DNA of 8,944 bases, taken from assembly GCA_903643055.1 (NCBI GenBank), contig CAHJWV010000127.1, positions 1-8,944 of the forward strand, read 5' to 3'. Position 1 is the first letter of the stretch. Each line of letters opens with the position of its first letter. The stretch is from Burkholderiales bacterium. GTDB lineage: Bacteria; Pseudomonadota; Gammaproteobacteria; Burkholderiales; Burkholderiaceae. Below, piece after piece: positions 1 to 7,096 of this stretch. The translations under genes and the position numbers were made by a program. The notes under the pieces were generated by a model, which was given only the letters and a program-made list of their open reading frames with translations, was not told the DNA's origin and did no database searches.

Positions 1-17
1 GTGTGCTCTTCCGATCT
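1..17. other. Illumina TruSeq adapter remnant
   Basis: The first 17 bases read GTGTGCTCTTCCGATCT, the exact 3' end of the Illumina TruSeq/index adapter (reverse complement of AGATCGGAAGAGCACAC). This is not genomic sequence. It shows that the contig end was built from an untrimmed read, so anything crossing base 18 is truncated artificially. Confidence 0.95.
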
Positions 18-159
18 CCGTTCGCACCTGCTCCTGGCTAAGGCTATCGTCGAGCTGTGAGCCACCCAGCAAAAACACCAGCACGAAGCCGCCAACGACA
101 TCGAGCGTCAGCATCACGAAGGTAGAGATCGCAACGGCCCGGGGGCTGACTCTTTGCAT
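18..159 (-). CDS. N-terminus of membrane protein (partial, hypothetical)
   Basis: The reading frame opens at ATG 159 and stays open for 47 codons until it runs into the adapter. An in-frame TGA lies two codons upstream of the ATG, so the start cannot lie further out. The peptide begins MQRVSPRAVAISTF and has one strongly hydrophobic stretch at about residues 9-33 (rich in V, L, F and G), followed by a polar acidic segment (QLDDSLSQEQ). Arg3 and Arg7 before the helix suggest a cytoplasmic N-terminus by the positive-inside rule. No Shine-Dalgarno sequence precedes the ATG; instead the leader resembles that of hslV. It lies on the same strand as the GGDEF gene, 165 bases downstream of it. The family is not recognisable from this fragment. 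Base composition and open frame make it a plausible real gene, but it is short. Confidence 0.5.
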
Positions 160-324
160 GGGGGTTCAGATTCGATTCGAAGTAGCAGGCCGCTGCAGAT
201 GGGAGGGCCGGTGATTATCTGTGGAGATTGCGGGTGCCGCAGCCATGCGAGGTTCACCTTGCAACACGGCAACGCAGCGGCAATCGGACCGTGCCGCACG
301 GGTTCGGCTTGAGTTCAGTGCGCC
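160..324. other. Intergenic spacer between GGDEF gene and truncated gene
   Basis: These 165 bases hold no convincing gene. There is a small stem at 289-301 (CCGTG, loop CCG, CACGG) 24 bases past the GGDEF stop codon on the minus strand, but no T-run follows it, so it is at most a weak terminator. Bases 160-184 carry the leader motif shared with hslV. Confidence 0.5.
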
Positions 325-2265
325 TCAGGCCGTCTCGGCTTCGGTGGCCGGGTCCAGCGGGTCGGTGGGATCAGAGCGTTCATCCAGCACCATCACGCGG
401 TTGCGCCCGGTTCGCTTGGCATGCAGCAAGCGATCGTCAGCCACCTTCAGCAGCAATTCAAACGATTGAATCTGGTTCGAGTCGGCCACACCTGCGGAGA
501 AGCTGTTATCGCTCAAGCGACCTGACTCGAAAATGAACAGCTGCGAACGCCAAAGCTTCAGCAGGGCAGTGACCTTGCGGCGCGCGGACAGCGCATCGGT
601 GCGCGGCATCAGCAGGCAGAACTCCTCGCCTCCGAAACGAAATGCCACATCGCTCTTGCGACCATGCTGCAACAGCAATGCGCCGAAGGCAGCCAAGAGC
701 TGATCACCAGCCACATGCCCATGCCAATCATTCACCGCCTTGAAATGGTCCAGATCGATGATCACGACCGCCAGCGGATGGCGGTCGCGCTGCGCTTGCG
801 CCAGCATTTGCGGCAACACATGATTCAGGTGACGGCGATTGAAGAGCCCGGTCAGAAAATCGCGTGTTGCCTGCTTCTCGAGCTCGGCCTGCAGCGCCTG
901 CACTTCACTGACCTTTTGCGAAAGCTGCCGATTGATCGCTTCGAGCTCGGCGCGCGCACGCTCGGTGTCACGCCGGCGTGCATCGACAGCCTCGAGGTTC
1001 TGACGCAAGCGCAACAACTCCGTCTGCAACGACGCCGCCTGGTATCGCGCACTTGACGCGAGGCGCGCCCGCTCCACATGCAGCTTCTGCCAATTGCGCA
1101 AGGCACCCAGCGCCTTGTTGCCATCGCCCATACGCTCATAAACATCCGTCATGGCCTGGAAGAAGAGGCATCGCACTCGCAAACTCAAGCCTTCGGTTGC
1201 CACTGAGCTGGCCACCGCCAAAGCGTTGTCCAGCGTGTCGGCAGCTTCAGTCAGCCGGCCCTGATTCATCAACAACTCGGCCTGTGCCACGATCAACATC
1301 AATTGCTCATCAGGCACTTCGACGTCGACCGGATTCTCAGACGCCCGCGTGACCAACTCAAGGCCCAGCTCTGCTTCGCCTGCGCGCAGCAAGGCAATCG
1401 CCATCGTCTCGAAATGGGCGTTGGTGATGCCTCGGCCTCCTTGATTGGCCGGCAGCTTGAGCAGCTGATGCACATCGGCCACGGCGTCTTGCGGACGCTC
1501 AAGGTTGGTCAGGCAAATGACGCGATTGATCAGCAGCACACTCAATAGACGCGCGTTGTTGATCTTGGCGATCTGCTCGATGCCATCCTGCACATAACTC
1601 AATGCCTGGTGATAGTCACCCAACTGGATCAGCTCATGTGCGAGATTGCATGACAGCACCACCTCGAAGCCATTGCCTCGCGCGGGTCGTACTTCCTGCA
1701 ATGCCTGATAGAAGTAGGCAAAAGCCTGTTCCGATTGGCCCATCGACGAATAGCAGCCGGCGATCACGTTGAGCAGCATGCCCAACTCGTCTCGCTTGAG
1801 CTGTTGCAGGCCCTCGGCACGCAGCGGCAGCACGAGTTCCAGGGACTCACGGAACTTGCCTTCGCGCCAGAGGCTGCGAGCGATGCCCACCTTGGCCAAC
1901 AGATAACCTGGCCGGTCCTGCGTGAGATCAAAACAGCGTTCAGCCAGTGCAAGCTCCTGGGTCGCTTCCAGCGGCGTTGCATACCAGATGAGATGCATGC
2001 CCCGAACCAGCCGGGCCCAACCTTCGGCAGCGAGATCGGCATTGGCCAGCGCACGCGTCAACGACTGGTCAGCAAGTGCAATGCATTGGTGCGAATCTCG
2101 ATAGAGCAAACGCCATGACTGCCGGGCCAGGCGCAACGCTGCGGAGATCGATGGGCGAGACGACGGGGAAGGCATCGGCCGATTGTCTTTGTTTTCTCTG
2201 GCGCGCTCTGCTGCAAAGTGAAAAGCGGCGGCCCGACCAGTTGAATCATGCCCAGCAAGGCGCAC
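325..2265 (-). CDS. TPR-repeat diguanylate cyclase (GGDEF domain)
   Basis: Predicted enzyme that condenses two GTP into the second messenger c-di-GMP. Residues about 40-395 are helical and TPR-like (for example the stretches around GKFRESLELV, GQSEQAFAYF, GDYHQALSYV and GRLTEAADTL), a coiled coil spans about 400-468, and the GGDEF domain runs about 469-628. The domain starts at DFLTGLFNRR (469-478), has the metal-binding DLDHFK (504-509), GHVAGD (516-521) and the active-site GGEEF (545-549). An RxxD inhibitory site (RKSD, 536-539) lies exactly five residues before GGEEF, so product inhibition by c-di-GMP is expected. There is no signal peptide, membrane segment or EAL domain; the enzyme should be cytosolic and controlled by protein binding to the TPR part. 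GTG 2265 is preceded by AAGGTGA at good spacing; ATG 2175 (start MPSPSSRP) is an alternative without a visible ribosome site. The cyclase call is firm; the input signal is unknown. Confidence 0.93.
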   Translation of the reverse strand: MRLAGHDSTGRAAAFHFAAERARENKDNRPMPSPSSRPSISAALRLARQSWRLLYRDSHQCIALADQSLTRALANADLAAEGWARLVRGMHLIWYATPLEATQELALAERCFDLTQDRPGYLLAKVGIARSLWREGKFRESLELVLPLRAEGLQQLKRDELGMLLNVIAGCYSSMGQSEQAFAYFYQALQEVRPARGNGFEVVLSCNLAHELIQLGDYHQALSYVQDGIEQIAKINNARLLSVLLINRVICLTNLERPQDAVADVHQLLKLPANQGGRGITNAHFETMAIALLRAGEAELGLELVTRASENPVDVEVPDEQLMLIVAQAELLMNQGRLTEAADTLDNALAVASSVATEGLSLRVRCLFFQAMTDVYERMGDGNKALGALRNWQKLHVERARLASSARYQAASLQTELLRLRQNLEAVDARRRDTERARAELEAINRQLSQKVSEVQALQAELEKQATRDFLTGLFNRRHLNHVLPQMLAQAQRDRHPLAVVIIDLDHFKAVNDWHGHVAGDQLLAAFGALLLQHGRKSDVAFRFGGEEFCLLMPRTDALSARRKVTALLKLWRSQLFIFESGRLSDNSFSAGVADSNQIQSFELLLKVADDRLLHAKRTGRNRVMVLDERSDPTDPLDPATEAETA

Positions 2266-2470
2266 CGGTCACCTTCAACATCACCGGCAAACACCATGAG
2301 ATGCGTTGACCGTGACCATCGAGCCGCTCTATAGCGTTTGCAGCCTTGAGGTTTTGCATCACGCGCAGACCTTGCGCATCCTCCACATGGATGAAGCGCT
2401 TCAGAGACATTGCGCTGCTAAACCATTCATTGAATGGGCATCGAATCTTTGCGCCGTTGGGCTTGCAGCC
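2266..2470. other. Spacer between ppk2 and GGDEF gene
   Basis: About 205 bases (295 if the GGDEF gene starts at ATG 2175) separate the two minus-strand genes. I see no RNA gene and no convincing promoter hexamers. The only clear structure is the palindrome at 2423-2437. AAGGTGA on the minus strand just upstream of 2265 supports the GTG start of the GGDEF gene. Confidence 0.4.
2423..2437. repeat. 15-bp perfect palindrome (CCATTCA-T-TGAATGG)
   Basis: Two perfect 7-base arms flank a single central base, 33 bases past the ppk2 stop codon on the minus strand. As RNA it would fold as a 6-bp stem with a 3-base loop, with only a short TTT after it on the minus strand, so it is a poor intrinsic terminator. 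As DNA it has the shape of a dimeric regulator site for the downstream GGDEF gene. Function is not established. Confidence 0.3.
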
Positions 2471-3307
2471 TCAGGCAACACGGATGCGGTCCAACCCCGG
2501 ATCTCCGACTGGAAATCGTAATTTCAGACTTTCGAAGGTCTGCTTCATCAGGGTGGCGATCATCAAATTGCGGTGCGTCTTGGAGTCTGCAGGTACGACG
2601 GTCCAGGGTGCCCACGGCGTGCCTGTCGCTGAGATTGCGTCCGCGTAAGCCTTTTGATATTTGCCCCAATGTTTGCGTGTTTCGAGGTCTCCCAAGCTGA
2701 ATTTCCAATGCTTGGTTGGGTCATCAAGTCGCTCTTGGAGCCGTCGCCTTTGTTCATCTTTGGAGATGTGAAGCATGAACTTGCAAATCACCGTACCGGT
2801 CTCGGTGAGCATGCGCTCGAAGTCATTGATGTGTGCATAACGCTGCTGAATCTGTGTCGCCGACAGAGCACCACTCACCACCGGAACCAGCACGTCCTCA
2901 TAGTGGCTTCGATTTAAAATCATCACCTCGCCAAGACTCGGCATCTGGCGATGAATGCGCCAGAGGTAGTCGTGCTCGGCTTCGACCTCTGTCGGCGCTT
3001 TCCAGGCTGCGGTATGGACGCCCAACGCGCTCATTCGTCCGAATACCCCACGCAACGTGCCATCTTTACCACTGGTGTCGGTACCTTGCAACACCACCAG
3101 CAGCTTGAAACGACGATCCGCATAGAACTTATTTTGTAACTCGTCGAGTTCTACGGCCAAAGTATCAACCTGTGCTTTGTCAGCGGCTTGATCGCCGGAG
3201 GAGTAAGGTTTTCCCGAAGGGTCGATCCTCATTAAATCAAAGCGGGCCGGCTTTTTTCCGGCTTTCGCGTGGCGCAATACCTGCACGTCTTTGCTGTCTT
3301 TTGCCAT
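2471..3307 (-). CDS. ppk2: Polyphosphate kinase 2 family (class III-like polyP:nucleotide phosphotransferase)
   Basis: Predicted to use inorganic polyphosphate to phosphorylate nucleotides; class III members act on both AMP and ADP, giving ATP regeneration from polyP. The 278-residue protein is the usual size of a single-domain PPK2. Seen directly: the Walker A loop GTDTSGKDG (about residues 75-83), the Walker B-like NRSHYEDV (132-139), a basic lid region with RRRLQERLDDP (188-198) and HWKF (200-203), and a C-terminal APWTVVPADSKTHRN segment. The NRSHYEDVLV form, rather than the FDRSWYNR form of class I, points to class III (the TIGR03709-like group); substrate range is inferred. No signal peptide or membrane segment is present. 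GGTGGAG sits 2 bases before ATG 3310 and 5 before ATG 3307, so the second ATG is preferred. The gene is divergent from the 3477 gene and upstream of the GGDEF gene on the same strand. Confidence 0.93.
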   Translation of the reverse strand: MAKDSKDVQVLRHAKAGKKPARFDLMRIDPSGKPYSSGDQAADKAQVDTLAVELDELQNKFYADRRFKLLVVLQGTDTSGKDGTLRGVFGRMSALGVHTAAWKAPTEVEAEHDYLWRIHRQMPSLGEVMILNRSHYEDVLVPVVSGALSATQIQQRYAHINDFERMLTETGTVICKFMLHISKDEQRRRLQERLDDPTKHWKFSLGDLETRKHWGKYQKAYADAISATGTPWAPWTVVPADSKTHRNLMIATLMKQTFESLKLRFPVGDPGLDRIRVA

Positions 3308-3422
3308 CATGACTCCACCGTATGAAATTGACGTATAGGTCAGATGCGAGTGTATTCCGTCACGTTTTCTCCCTTGGATGAGGGAAATAGCTGATCTCGC
3401 GGAACATGATGAAAAAACGGGT

Positions 3423-3452
3423 TTGACGGCACAATCGGCGCCAACATTTCAT
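3423..3452 (+). promoter_or_regulatory. Possible sigma-70 type promoter for the 3477-4909 gene pair
   Basis: TTGACG at 3423-3428 matches the -35 consensus at five of six bases. TTTCAT at 3447-3452 matches the -10 at four of six, with an 18-base spacer. It would start transcription near 3459, just ahead of GGAG and the GTG start at 3477. If real, it rules out the upstream ATG at 3378. The -10 match is weak. Confidence 0.3.
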
Positions 3453-3464
3453 TTCGGAACACAC

Positions 3465-3468
3465 GGAG
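3465..3468 (+). promoter_or_regulatory. Shine-Dalgarno GGAG that sets the start at GTG 3477
   Basis: GGAG lies 8 bases before GTG 3477 and 14 before ATG 3483. The spacing favours GTG 3477 over ATG 3483. The far upstream ATG at 3378 has no comparable site. Confidence 0.5.
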
Positions 3469-3476
3469 CAATCCAA

Positions 3477-4133
3477 GTGGCTATGACAACCATCCCTGTG
3501 AAGACACCCGAAGCGGTGGCTGAATTGAGCAGCCGCCAGCGCAAGCTCAGCCAGCGTCATCGCACCGTGCTGTTGCTTGTCGACGGGCGCCGTCACGAAG
3601 ATGAGATCCGTCAGTTGGCTGTCCAGGCTGGTTCGCCCGAAAGTTGCTTCGATGAATTGCTGCACCTGGGCATGATCTCGCTGCCCGCGAGTACCGCCCG
3701 TGTCATCGAACAAGAGCCAGAAATAGCACCGGTTCGCATCGAATTGCCATTGGCTTCGCCCGACTCTGTGTTGAGCGTGTTGCCCGCGTCACTGACCTTG
3801 CAACCTGAGTCACATCTGCCCGACTCCATCCTCAATGAGATGACCGCGGCAGACTTGGCCATGGATCTGATTCCCTTCGAGGTACAAGACACCGCGCTGG
3901 AAGAGGCGCGAGCCATTCTGCTTCGCGCTGTGCGCGCCGAAGCCCCGGTTGCTGGCTCGCTGACGATGATGCGCCTGCGCCGTGCTCGCTCACGGGAAGA
4001 CATCGAGAGCCTCCTGGAAGAAGTGGAGTCCCGGATTTTCAAGCCATTCAAGGGCTTGTGGGCATCACAGACAATGGCACGTGTTCGCGAACTGCTTGCC
4101 ACCCATCCGCCCATGTCGATTCCGTCAGCCTGA
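3477..4133 (+). CDS. Hypothetical protein, winged-helix-like N-terminus, upstream of coaX
   Basis: I do not recognise the family by name. From GTG 3477 it is 218 residues, soluble, with no signal peptide or membrane helix. Residues about 15-75 (including [18 protein letters not shown], then a helical segment and a hydrophobic GMISLP) have the look of a small winged-helix domain of the kind seen in many betaproteobacterial hypothetical proteins. Residues 76-118 are a Pro/Ser/Glu-rich linker. Residues about 119-208 form an acidic-to-basic helical C-terminal part ([22 protein letters not shown]). The stop codon is 8 bases before the coaX ATG, so the two are probably co-transcribed and may be translationally coupled. 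The reading frame extends to ATG 3378, but those extra codons cover the spacer and lack a ribosome site. A regulatory role is a guess from the fold impression only. Confidence 0.75.
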   Translation: MAMTTIPVKTPEAVAELSSRQRKLSQRHRTVLLLVDGRRHEDEIRQLAVQAGSPESCFDELLHLGMISLPASTARVIEQEPEIAPVRIELPLASPDSVLSVLPASLTLQPESHLPDSILNEMTAADLAMDLIPFEVQDTALEEARAILLRAVRAEAPVAGSLTMMRLRRARSREDIESLLEEVESRIFKPFKGLWASQTMARVRELLATHPPMSIPSA

Positions 4134-4141
4134 TTTTCCCG

Positions 4142-4909
4142 ATGAGTTTTCTCGCCGTTGACATCGGCAATACTCGCCTGAAGTGGGCTGTGTACGCAGC
4201 ACCACAACCTCAGTCGGGCCTGCTTGCCCATGGCGCAGCCTTTCTAGAAACCATCGACCAACTGGCCGAGAACGACTGGAAAACAATTCCGGCACCCAGC
4301 AGCATGTTGGGCTGCGTTGTCGCAGGTGAAGGCATTCGCCGCCGCGTCGAGGAACAATTGGAGCTGTGGGATATCGATCCGCGCTGGGTCGTCTCATCGG
4401 CGCATGCTGCTGGGGTCACCAACGGCTACGATCATCCCAATCGCCTGGGCAGCGATCGCTGGGTGGCACTGATCGGTGCGTGGCACCGCGTGTCTCAGCG
4501 AGGCAAGCCACGCCCCGTGCTGGTGGTCATGGTCGGCACGGCAGTCACGGTCGACGCATTGGATGCCACTGGGCGATTTCTGGGTGGAATGATCTTGCCT
4601 GGTTTTGGCGTGATGCAACGTGCCTTGGAAATGAGCACGGCGGGGCTCAAGGTGCCGACCGGTGAAGTGGTCGATTTCCCTGCCAACACGAGCGATGGGC
4701 TGATGACCGGTGGCGCCAATGCCATGGTCGGCGCGATCGAACGTATGTATCGCAAATTGCGCGAGCACACAGGCGAAGAGCCTGCACTGCTGATGTCAGG
4801 TGGTGCGGCGCCAAAGCTTTCGCCCATCACCGACTTGAAGTTCGAGACCGTTGACCGTCTGATTTTCGACGGCCTGCTGGCTTTGCAATCACATCGCTTA
4901 GCGCTTTGA
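4142..4909 (+). CDS. coaX: Type III pantothenate kinase
   Basis: Catalyses ATP-dependent phosphorylation of pantothenate to 4'-phosphopantothenate, the first committed step of coenzyme A synthesis, in the cytosol. The 255-residue length is normal for the ASKHA-fold type III enzyme. Seen directly: the N-terminal phosphate loop DIGNTRLKW (7-15), the pantothenate-binding [14 protein letters not shown] (94-107) with the expected catalytic Asp105, the second phosphate loop GTAVTVD (132-138), GGMILPGF (148-155) and the C-terminal SGGAAPKL (219-226). Type III enzymes typically need a monovalent cation and resist feedback by CoA. ATG 4142 is chosen because the DIGNT motif follows at the usual distance; the frame is open further upstream but would overlap the preceding gene. 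No clear ribosome site is present, consistent with coupling to the gene that ends at 4133. It converges on hslU with 49 bases between stops. Confidence 0.96.
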   Translation: MSFLAVDIGNTRLKWAVYAAPQPQSGLLAHGAAFLETIDQLAENDWKTIPAPSSMLGCVVAGEGIRRRVEEQLELWDIDPRWVVSSAHAAGVTNGYDHPNRLGSDRWVALIGAWHRVSQRGKPRPVLVVMVGTAVTVDALDATGRFLGGMILPGFGVMQRALEMSTAGLKVPTGEVVDFPANTSDGLMTGGANAMVGAIERMYRKLREHTGEEPALLMSGGAAPKLSPITDLKFETVDRLIFDGLLALQSHRLAL

Positions 4910-4958
4910 TCGGACTGGCGGCTCGTTGCAACCCTCCCCTCGCAAGCGTTGCAATGGC

Positions 4959-6299
4959 TCAAAGAATGTAGCGCGACAGATCTTCGTTGCGTGACAGATC
5001 CCCCAGCTTCGCATCCACTTCCGCTGCACTCAAGGTCACCGTGCGGCCACTCAAATTCGGCGCATCAAAGCTGACTTCATCCAGCAGCCGCTCCATCACG
5101 GTCGACAAGCGCCGTGCACCGATGTTCTCGGTGCGTTCATTGACGTCAAACGCGATCTGGGCCAAACGGCGAATGCCTTCGGGTGTCAGCTCCAGCGTTA
5201 CGCCTTCAGTGGCCAGCAATGCTTGATATTGCTTGACCAGACTGGCATGCGTTTGGGTCAGGATGGCTTCGAAGTCATCCACACTCAGCGAGCCTAGCTC
5301 AACGCGAATCGGGAAGCGCCCCTGCAACTCGGGAATCAGGTCGCTCGGCTTGCTGAGGTGAAAAGCGCCAGAGGCGATGAACAGGATGTGATCCGTCTTC
5401 ACCATGCCATATTTGGTGTTGACCGTCGTGCCCTCCACGAGCGGCAACAAATCGCGCTGCACGCCTTGGCGTGAGACGTCGGCGCCACTTGTCTCCGAAC
5501 GCGATGCGACCTTGTCGATTTCATCAAGAAAGACAATGCCGTTCTGTTCGGTGTTGGTCACCGCGCTGGCCTTGATTTCGTCTTCATTGACCAGCTTGGC
5601 AGCTTCTTCATCTGTCAGCAGCTTCAAGGCCTCGGCGATCTTCACCTTGCGCTGCTTGCGCTTGGCATTCCCGATGTTGGCGAACATGCCTTTGAGCTGC
5701 TCGGCCATCTCGTCCATGCCGGGCGGGCCCATGATCTCAAGGGTCGGCTTCGGATCAGCAACTTCGATCTCGACCTCCTTGTCATGCAGCGAGCCTTCGC
5801 GAAGCCGCTTGCGCATCACTTGGCGGGCCGTATTGTCGACGGGTGGCGCAACGCTCAATCCAAAATCGCTGCTGGACTGCCTCGGCGGGGGCACCAGAAT
5901 GTCAAGAACACGCTCTTCCGCCGCATCCTCGGCGCGCACGCGATGGCGGCGCATCGCCGATTCACGTTCTTGCTTGACGGCCATGTCCACCAAGTCGCGA
6001 ATGATCGAATCGACATCCTTACCCACATAGCCGACTTCGGTGAACTTCGTCGCCTCCACTTTGATGAAGGGCGCATCGGCCAGCTTGGCAAGCCGCCGCG
6101 CGATCTCGGTCTTGCCGACGCCGGTGGGGCCGATCATCAGAATGTTCTTCGGGGTGATCTCCCCTCGTAAAGCCTCATCGACTTGCTGACGGCGCCAGCG
6201 GTTGCGCAGCGCAATCGCAACGGCGCGCTTGGCTGCGGCTTGCCCGACGATGTGGCGATCCAATTCAGAGACGATCTCCTGCGGTGTCATGCTGCTCAT
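4959..6299 (-). CDS. hslU: ATP-dependent protease ATPase subunit HslU (ClpY)
   Basis: AAA+ unfoldase of the HslVU (ClpYQ) protease. It forms a hexamer, unfolds substrates and threads them into the HslV peptidase. The 446-residue length is close to the E. coli protein (443). In order: Walker A GPTGVGKT (57-64), pore loop GYVG (90-93), the I domain at about 108-240, Walker B IVFLDEID (255-262), QGRFP with arginine finger Arg328, sensor-2 GARRL (395-399), and the terminal LSRYIL that docks between HslV subunits. ATG 6299 gives the conserved [17 protein letters not shown] start region; the frame stays open to 6434, but this would add 45 unconserved residues overlapping the end of hslV. ATG 6290 is also possible. 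It follows hslV by 86 bases on the same strand, with a hairpin in the spacer. Confidence 0.98.
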   Translation of the reverse strand: MSSMTPQEIVSELDRHIVGQAAAKRAVAIALRNRWRRQQVDEALRGEITPKNILMIGPTGVGKTEIARRLAKLADAPFIKVEATKFTEVGYVGKDVDSIIRDLVDMAVKQERESAMRRHRVRAEDAAEERVLDILVPPPRQSSSDFGLSVAPPVDNTARQVMRKRLREGSLHDKEVEIEVADPKPTLEIMGPPGMDEMAEQLKGMFANIGNAKRKQRKVKIAEALKLLTDEEAAKLVNEDEIKASAVTNTEQNGIVFLDEIDKVASRSETSGADVSRQGVQRDLLPLVEGTTVNTKYGMVKTDHILFIASGAFHLSKPSDLIPELQGRFPIRVELGSLSVDDFEAILTQTHASLVKQYQALLATEGVTLELTPEGIRRLAQIAFDVNERTENIGARRLSTVMERLLDEVSFDAPNLSGRTVTLSAAEVDAKLGDLSRNEDLSRYIL

Positions 6300-6318
6300 G
6301 GTTTTCAATCGGTTGCTA

Positions 6319-6334
6319 AGCCCGGCATCGGGCT
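6319..6334 (-). promoter_or_regulatory. Hairpin in the hslV-hslU intercistronic spacer
   Basis: A perfect 6-bp GC-rich stem (AGCCCG / CGGGCT) with a 4-base loop lies 19 bases before the hslU start in the transcript. No T-run follows, so it should not terminate transcription. It may protect or process the mRNA or alter the HslV:HslU ratio; that role is inference. Confidence 0.35.
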
Positions 6335-6385
6335 GTTCCCTGACTGGCGGCACGCCATCGGGACCTGCGGAAAAGGCGGTAACGG

Positions 6386-6925
6386 TCAGGAACCCAGCGT
6401 TTCGATGATGTGGTTCTGATTGGTATAGATGCAAAGATCACCAGCGATCTCCAGGGACCGCTTGACGATGTCATTCGGCGCCATCTCGGTGTGCTGCAGC
6501 AATGCCCGGGCCGAAGCCTGTGCAAAGGCGCCACCAGAGCCAATCGCAACGATGCCGTATTCCGGCTCAAGCACATCACCATTGCCGGTAATGATCAGCG
6601 AAGTTTCCCTGTCGGCCACCGCCAGCATGGCTTCCAGCCGACGCAGAACGCGGTCGGTTCGCCAATCCTTGGTCAGCTCGATGGCCGCGCGGGTCAGATG
6701 GCCCTGATGCTTCTCCAGCTTGGCTTCAAAACGCTCGAACAACGTGAAGGCATCGGCCGTGGCGCCCGCAAAACCTGCCAGCACCTGATCACGATGAAGC
6801 TTGCGTACCTTGCGTGCAGAGGCCTTGACGATGATGTTGCCGAGCGTGACTTGGCCGTCGCCACCGAGCGCCACCAGATTGCCTCGTCGCACGCTCAGAA
6901 TGGTCGTGCCGTGATAGTTTTCCAT
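6386..6925 (-). CDS. hslV: ATP-dependent protease peptidase subunit HslV (ClpQ)
   Basis: Threonine peptidase of the HslVU protease, a bacterial relative of proteasome beta subunits; two stacked hexamers hold the active sites and HslU caps activate them. The 179-residue protein starts MENYHG followed by TTILSVRR. By comparison with E. coli HslV the catalytic nucleophile is Thr7, exposed after removal of a six-residue propeptide; the other expected catalytic residues are Lys39 and Ser130 (mature Lys33 and Ser124). GDGQVTLGN (22-30), [14 protein letters not shown] (51-64), KDWRTDR (86-92) and IYTN (166-169) are all family signatures. It lies upstream of hslU and 198 bases downstream of the STAS gene. 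No Shine-Dalgarno sequence is visible: five C bases directly precede the ATG. Heat-shock control is known in other proteobacteria, and a weak candidate site is listed separately. Confidence 0.98.
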   Translation of the reverse strand: MENYHGTTILSVRRGNLVALGGDGQVTLGNIIVKASARKVRKLHRDQVLAGFAGATADAFTLFERFEAKLEKHQGHLTRAAIELTKDWRTDRVLRRLEAMLAVADRETSLIITGNGDVLEPEYGIVAIGSGGAFAQASARALLQHTEMAPNDIVKRSLEIAGDLCIYTNQNHIIETLGS

Positions 6926-6934
6926 GGGGGTCAG

Positions 6935-6960
6935 ATTCGGGCTGAGCCGAAGTATTCAAG
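6935..6960 (-). promoter_or_regulatory. hslV: Weak heat-shock (sigma-32 type) promoter candidate for hslV
   Basis: On the minus strand CTTGAA (6960-6955) is a full match to the core of the sigma-32 -35 element. After 13 bases, CCCGAAT (6941-6935) matches five of seven positions of the CCCCATT-like -10. Start of transcription would fall within a few bases of the hslV ATG, giving an almost leaderless message. That would fit the lack of a ribosome site, but the -10 is imperfect and the call is tentative. Confidence 0.22.
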
Positions 6961-7096
6961 CAAGGGTTGGCAAGTTTTTGCTTCGGATCGTTTGCGAATC
7001 CAAGCCGTACCGCTTGGCTCAGCAGTGAGCCCAACAATGAAAACAAGGCCGCTGACTTGCAGTGACCAAGTTTCACTTCGGTTGGCTTCGGCTCAG

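Noticed and set aside
289..301. Stem CCGTG/CACGG after the GGDEF gene as intrinsic terminator
   Set aside because: Only 5 bp with no T-run on the minus strand; too weak to call.
2300..2390. TATAGA on the minus strand (near 2330-2336) as the -10 of a GGDEF-gene promoter
   Set aside because: No acceptable -35 hexamer lies at 16-18 bases upstream, so it is not reported as a promoter.
3378..3476. N-terminal extension of the 3477 gene from ATG 3378
   Set aside because: No ribosome site; GGAG is correctly spaced for GTG 3477 instead, and the extension covers the divergent promoter region.
3611..4231. 206-codon minus-strand open frame across the 3477 gene and coaX start
   Set aside because: Arg/Ser-rich shadow overlapping the conserved CoaX N-terminus; no domain or start signal.
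4910..4958. Possible bidirectional terminator between convergent coaX and hslU (TTGCAAC 4926-4932 with GTTGCAA 4948-4954)
   Set aside because: The stem is only 7 bp around a 15-base loop, TTGCAA is self-complementary so pairing is easily found by chance, and neither side has a T-run.
5404..6030. 208-codon plus-strand open frame inside hslU
   Set aside because: Fully antisense to conserved hslU codons; Ser/Arg-rich composition typical of a shadow frame.
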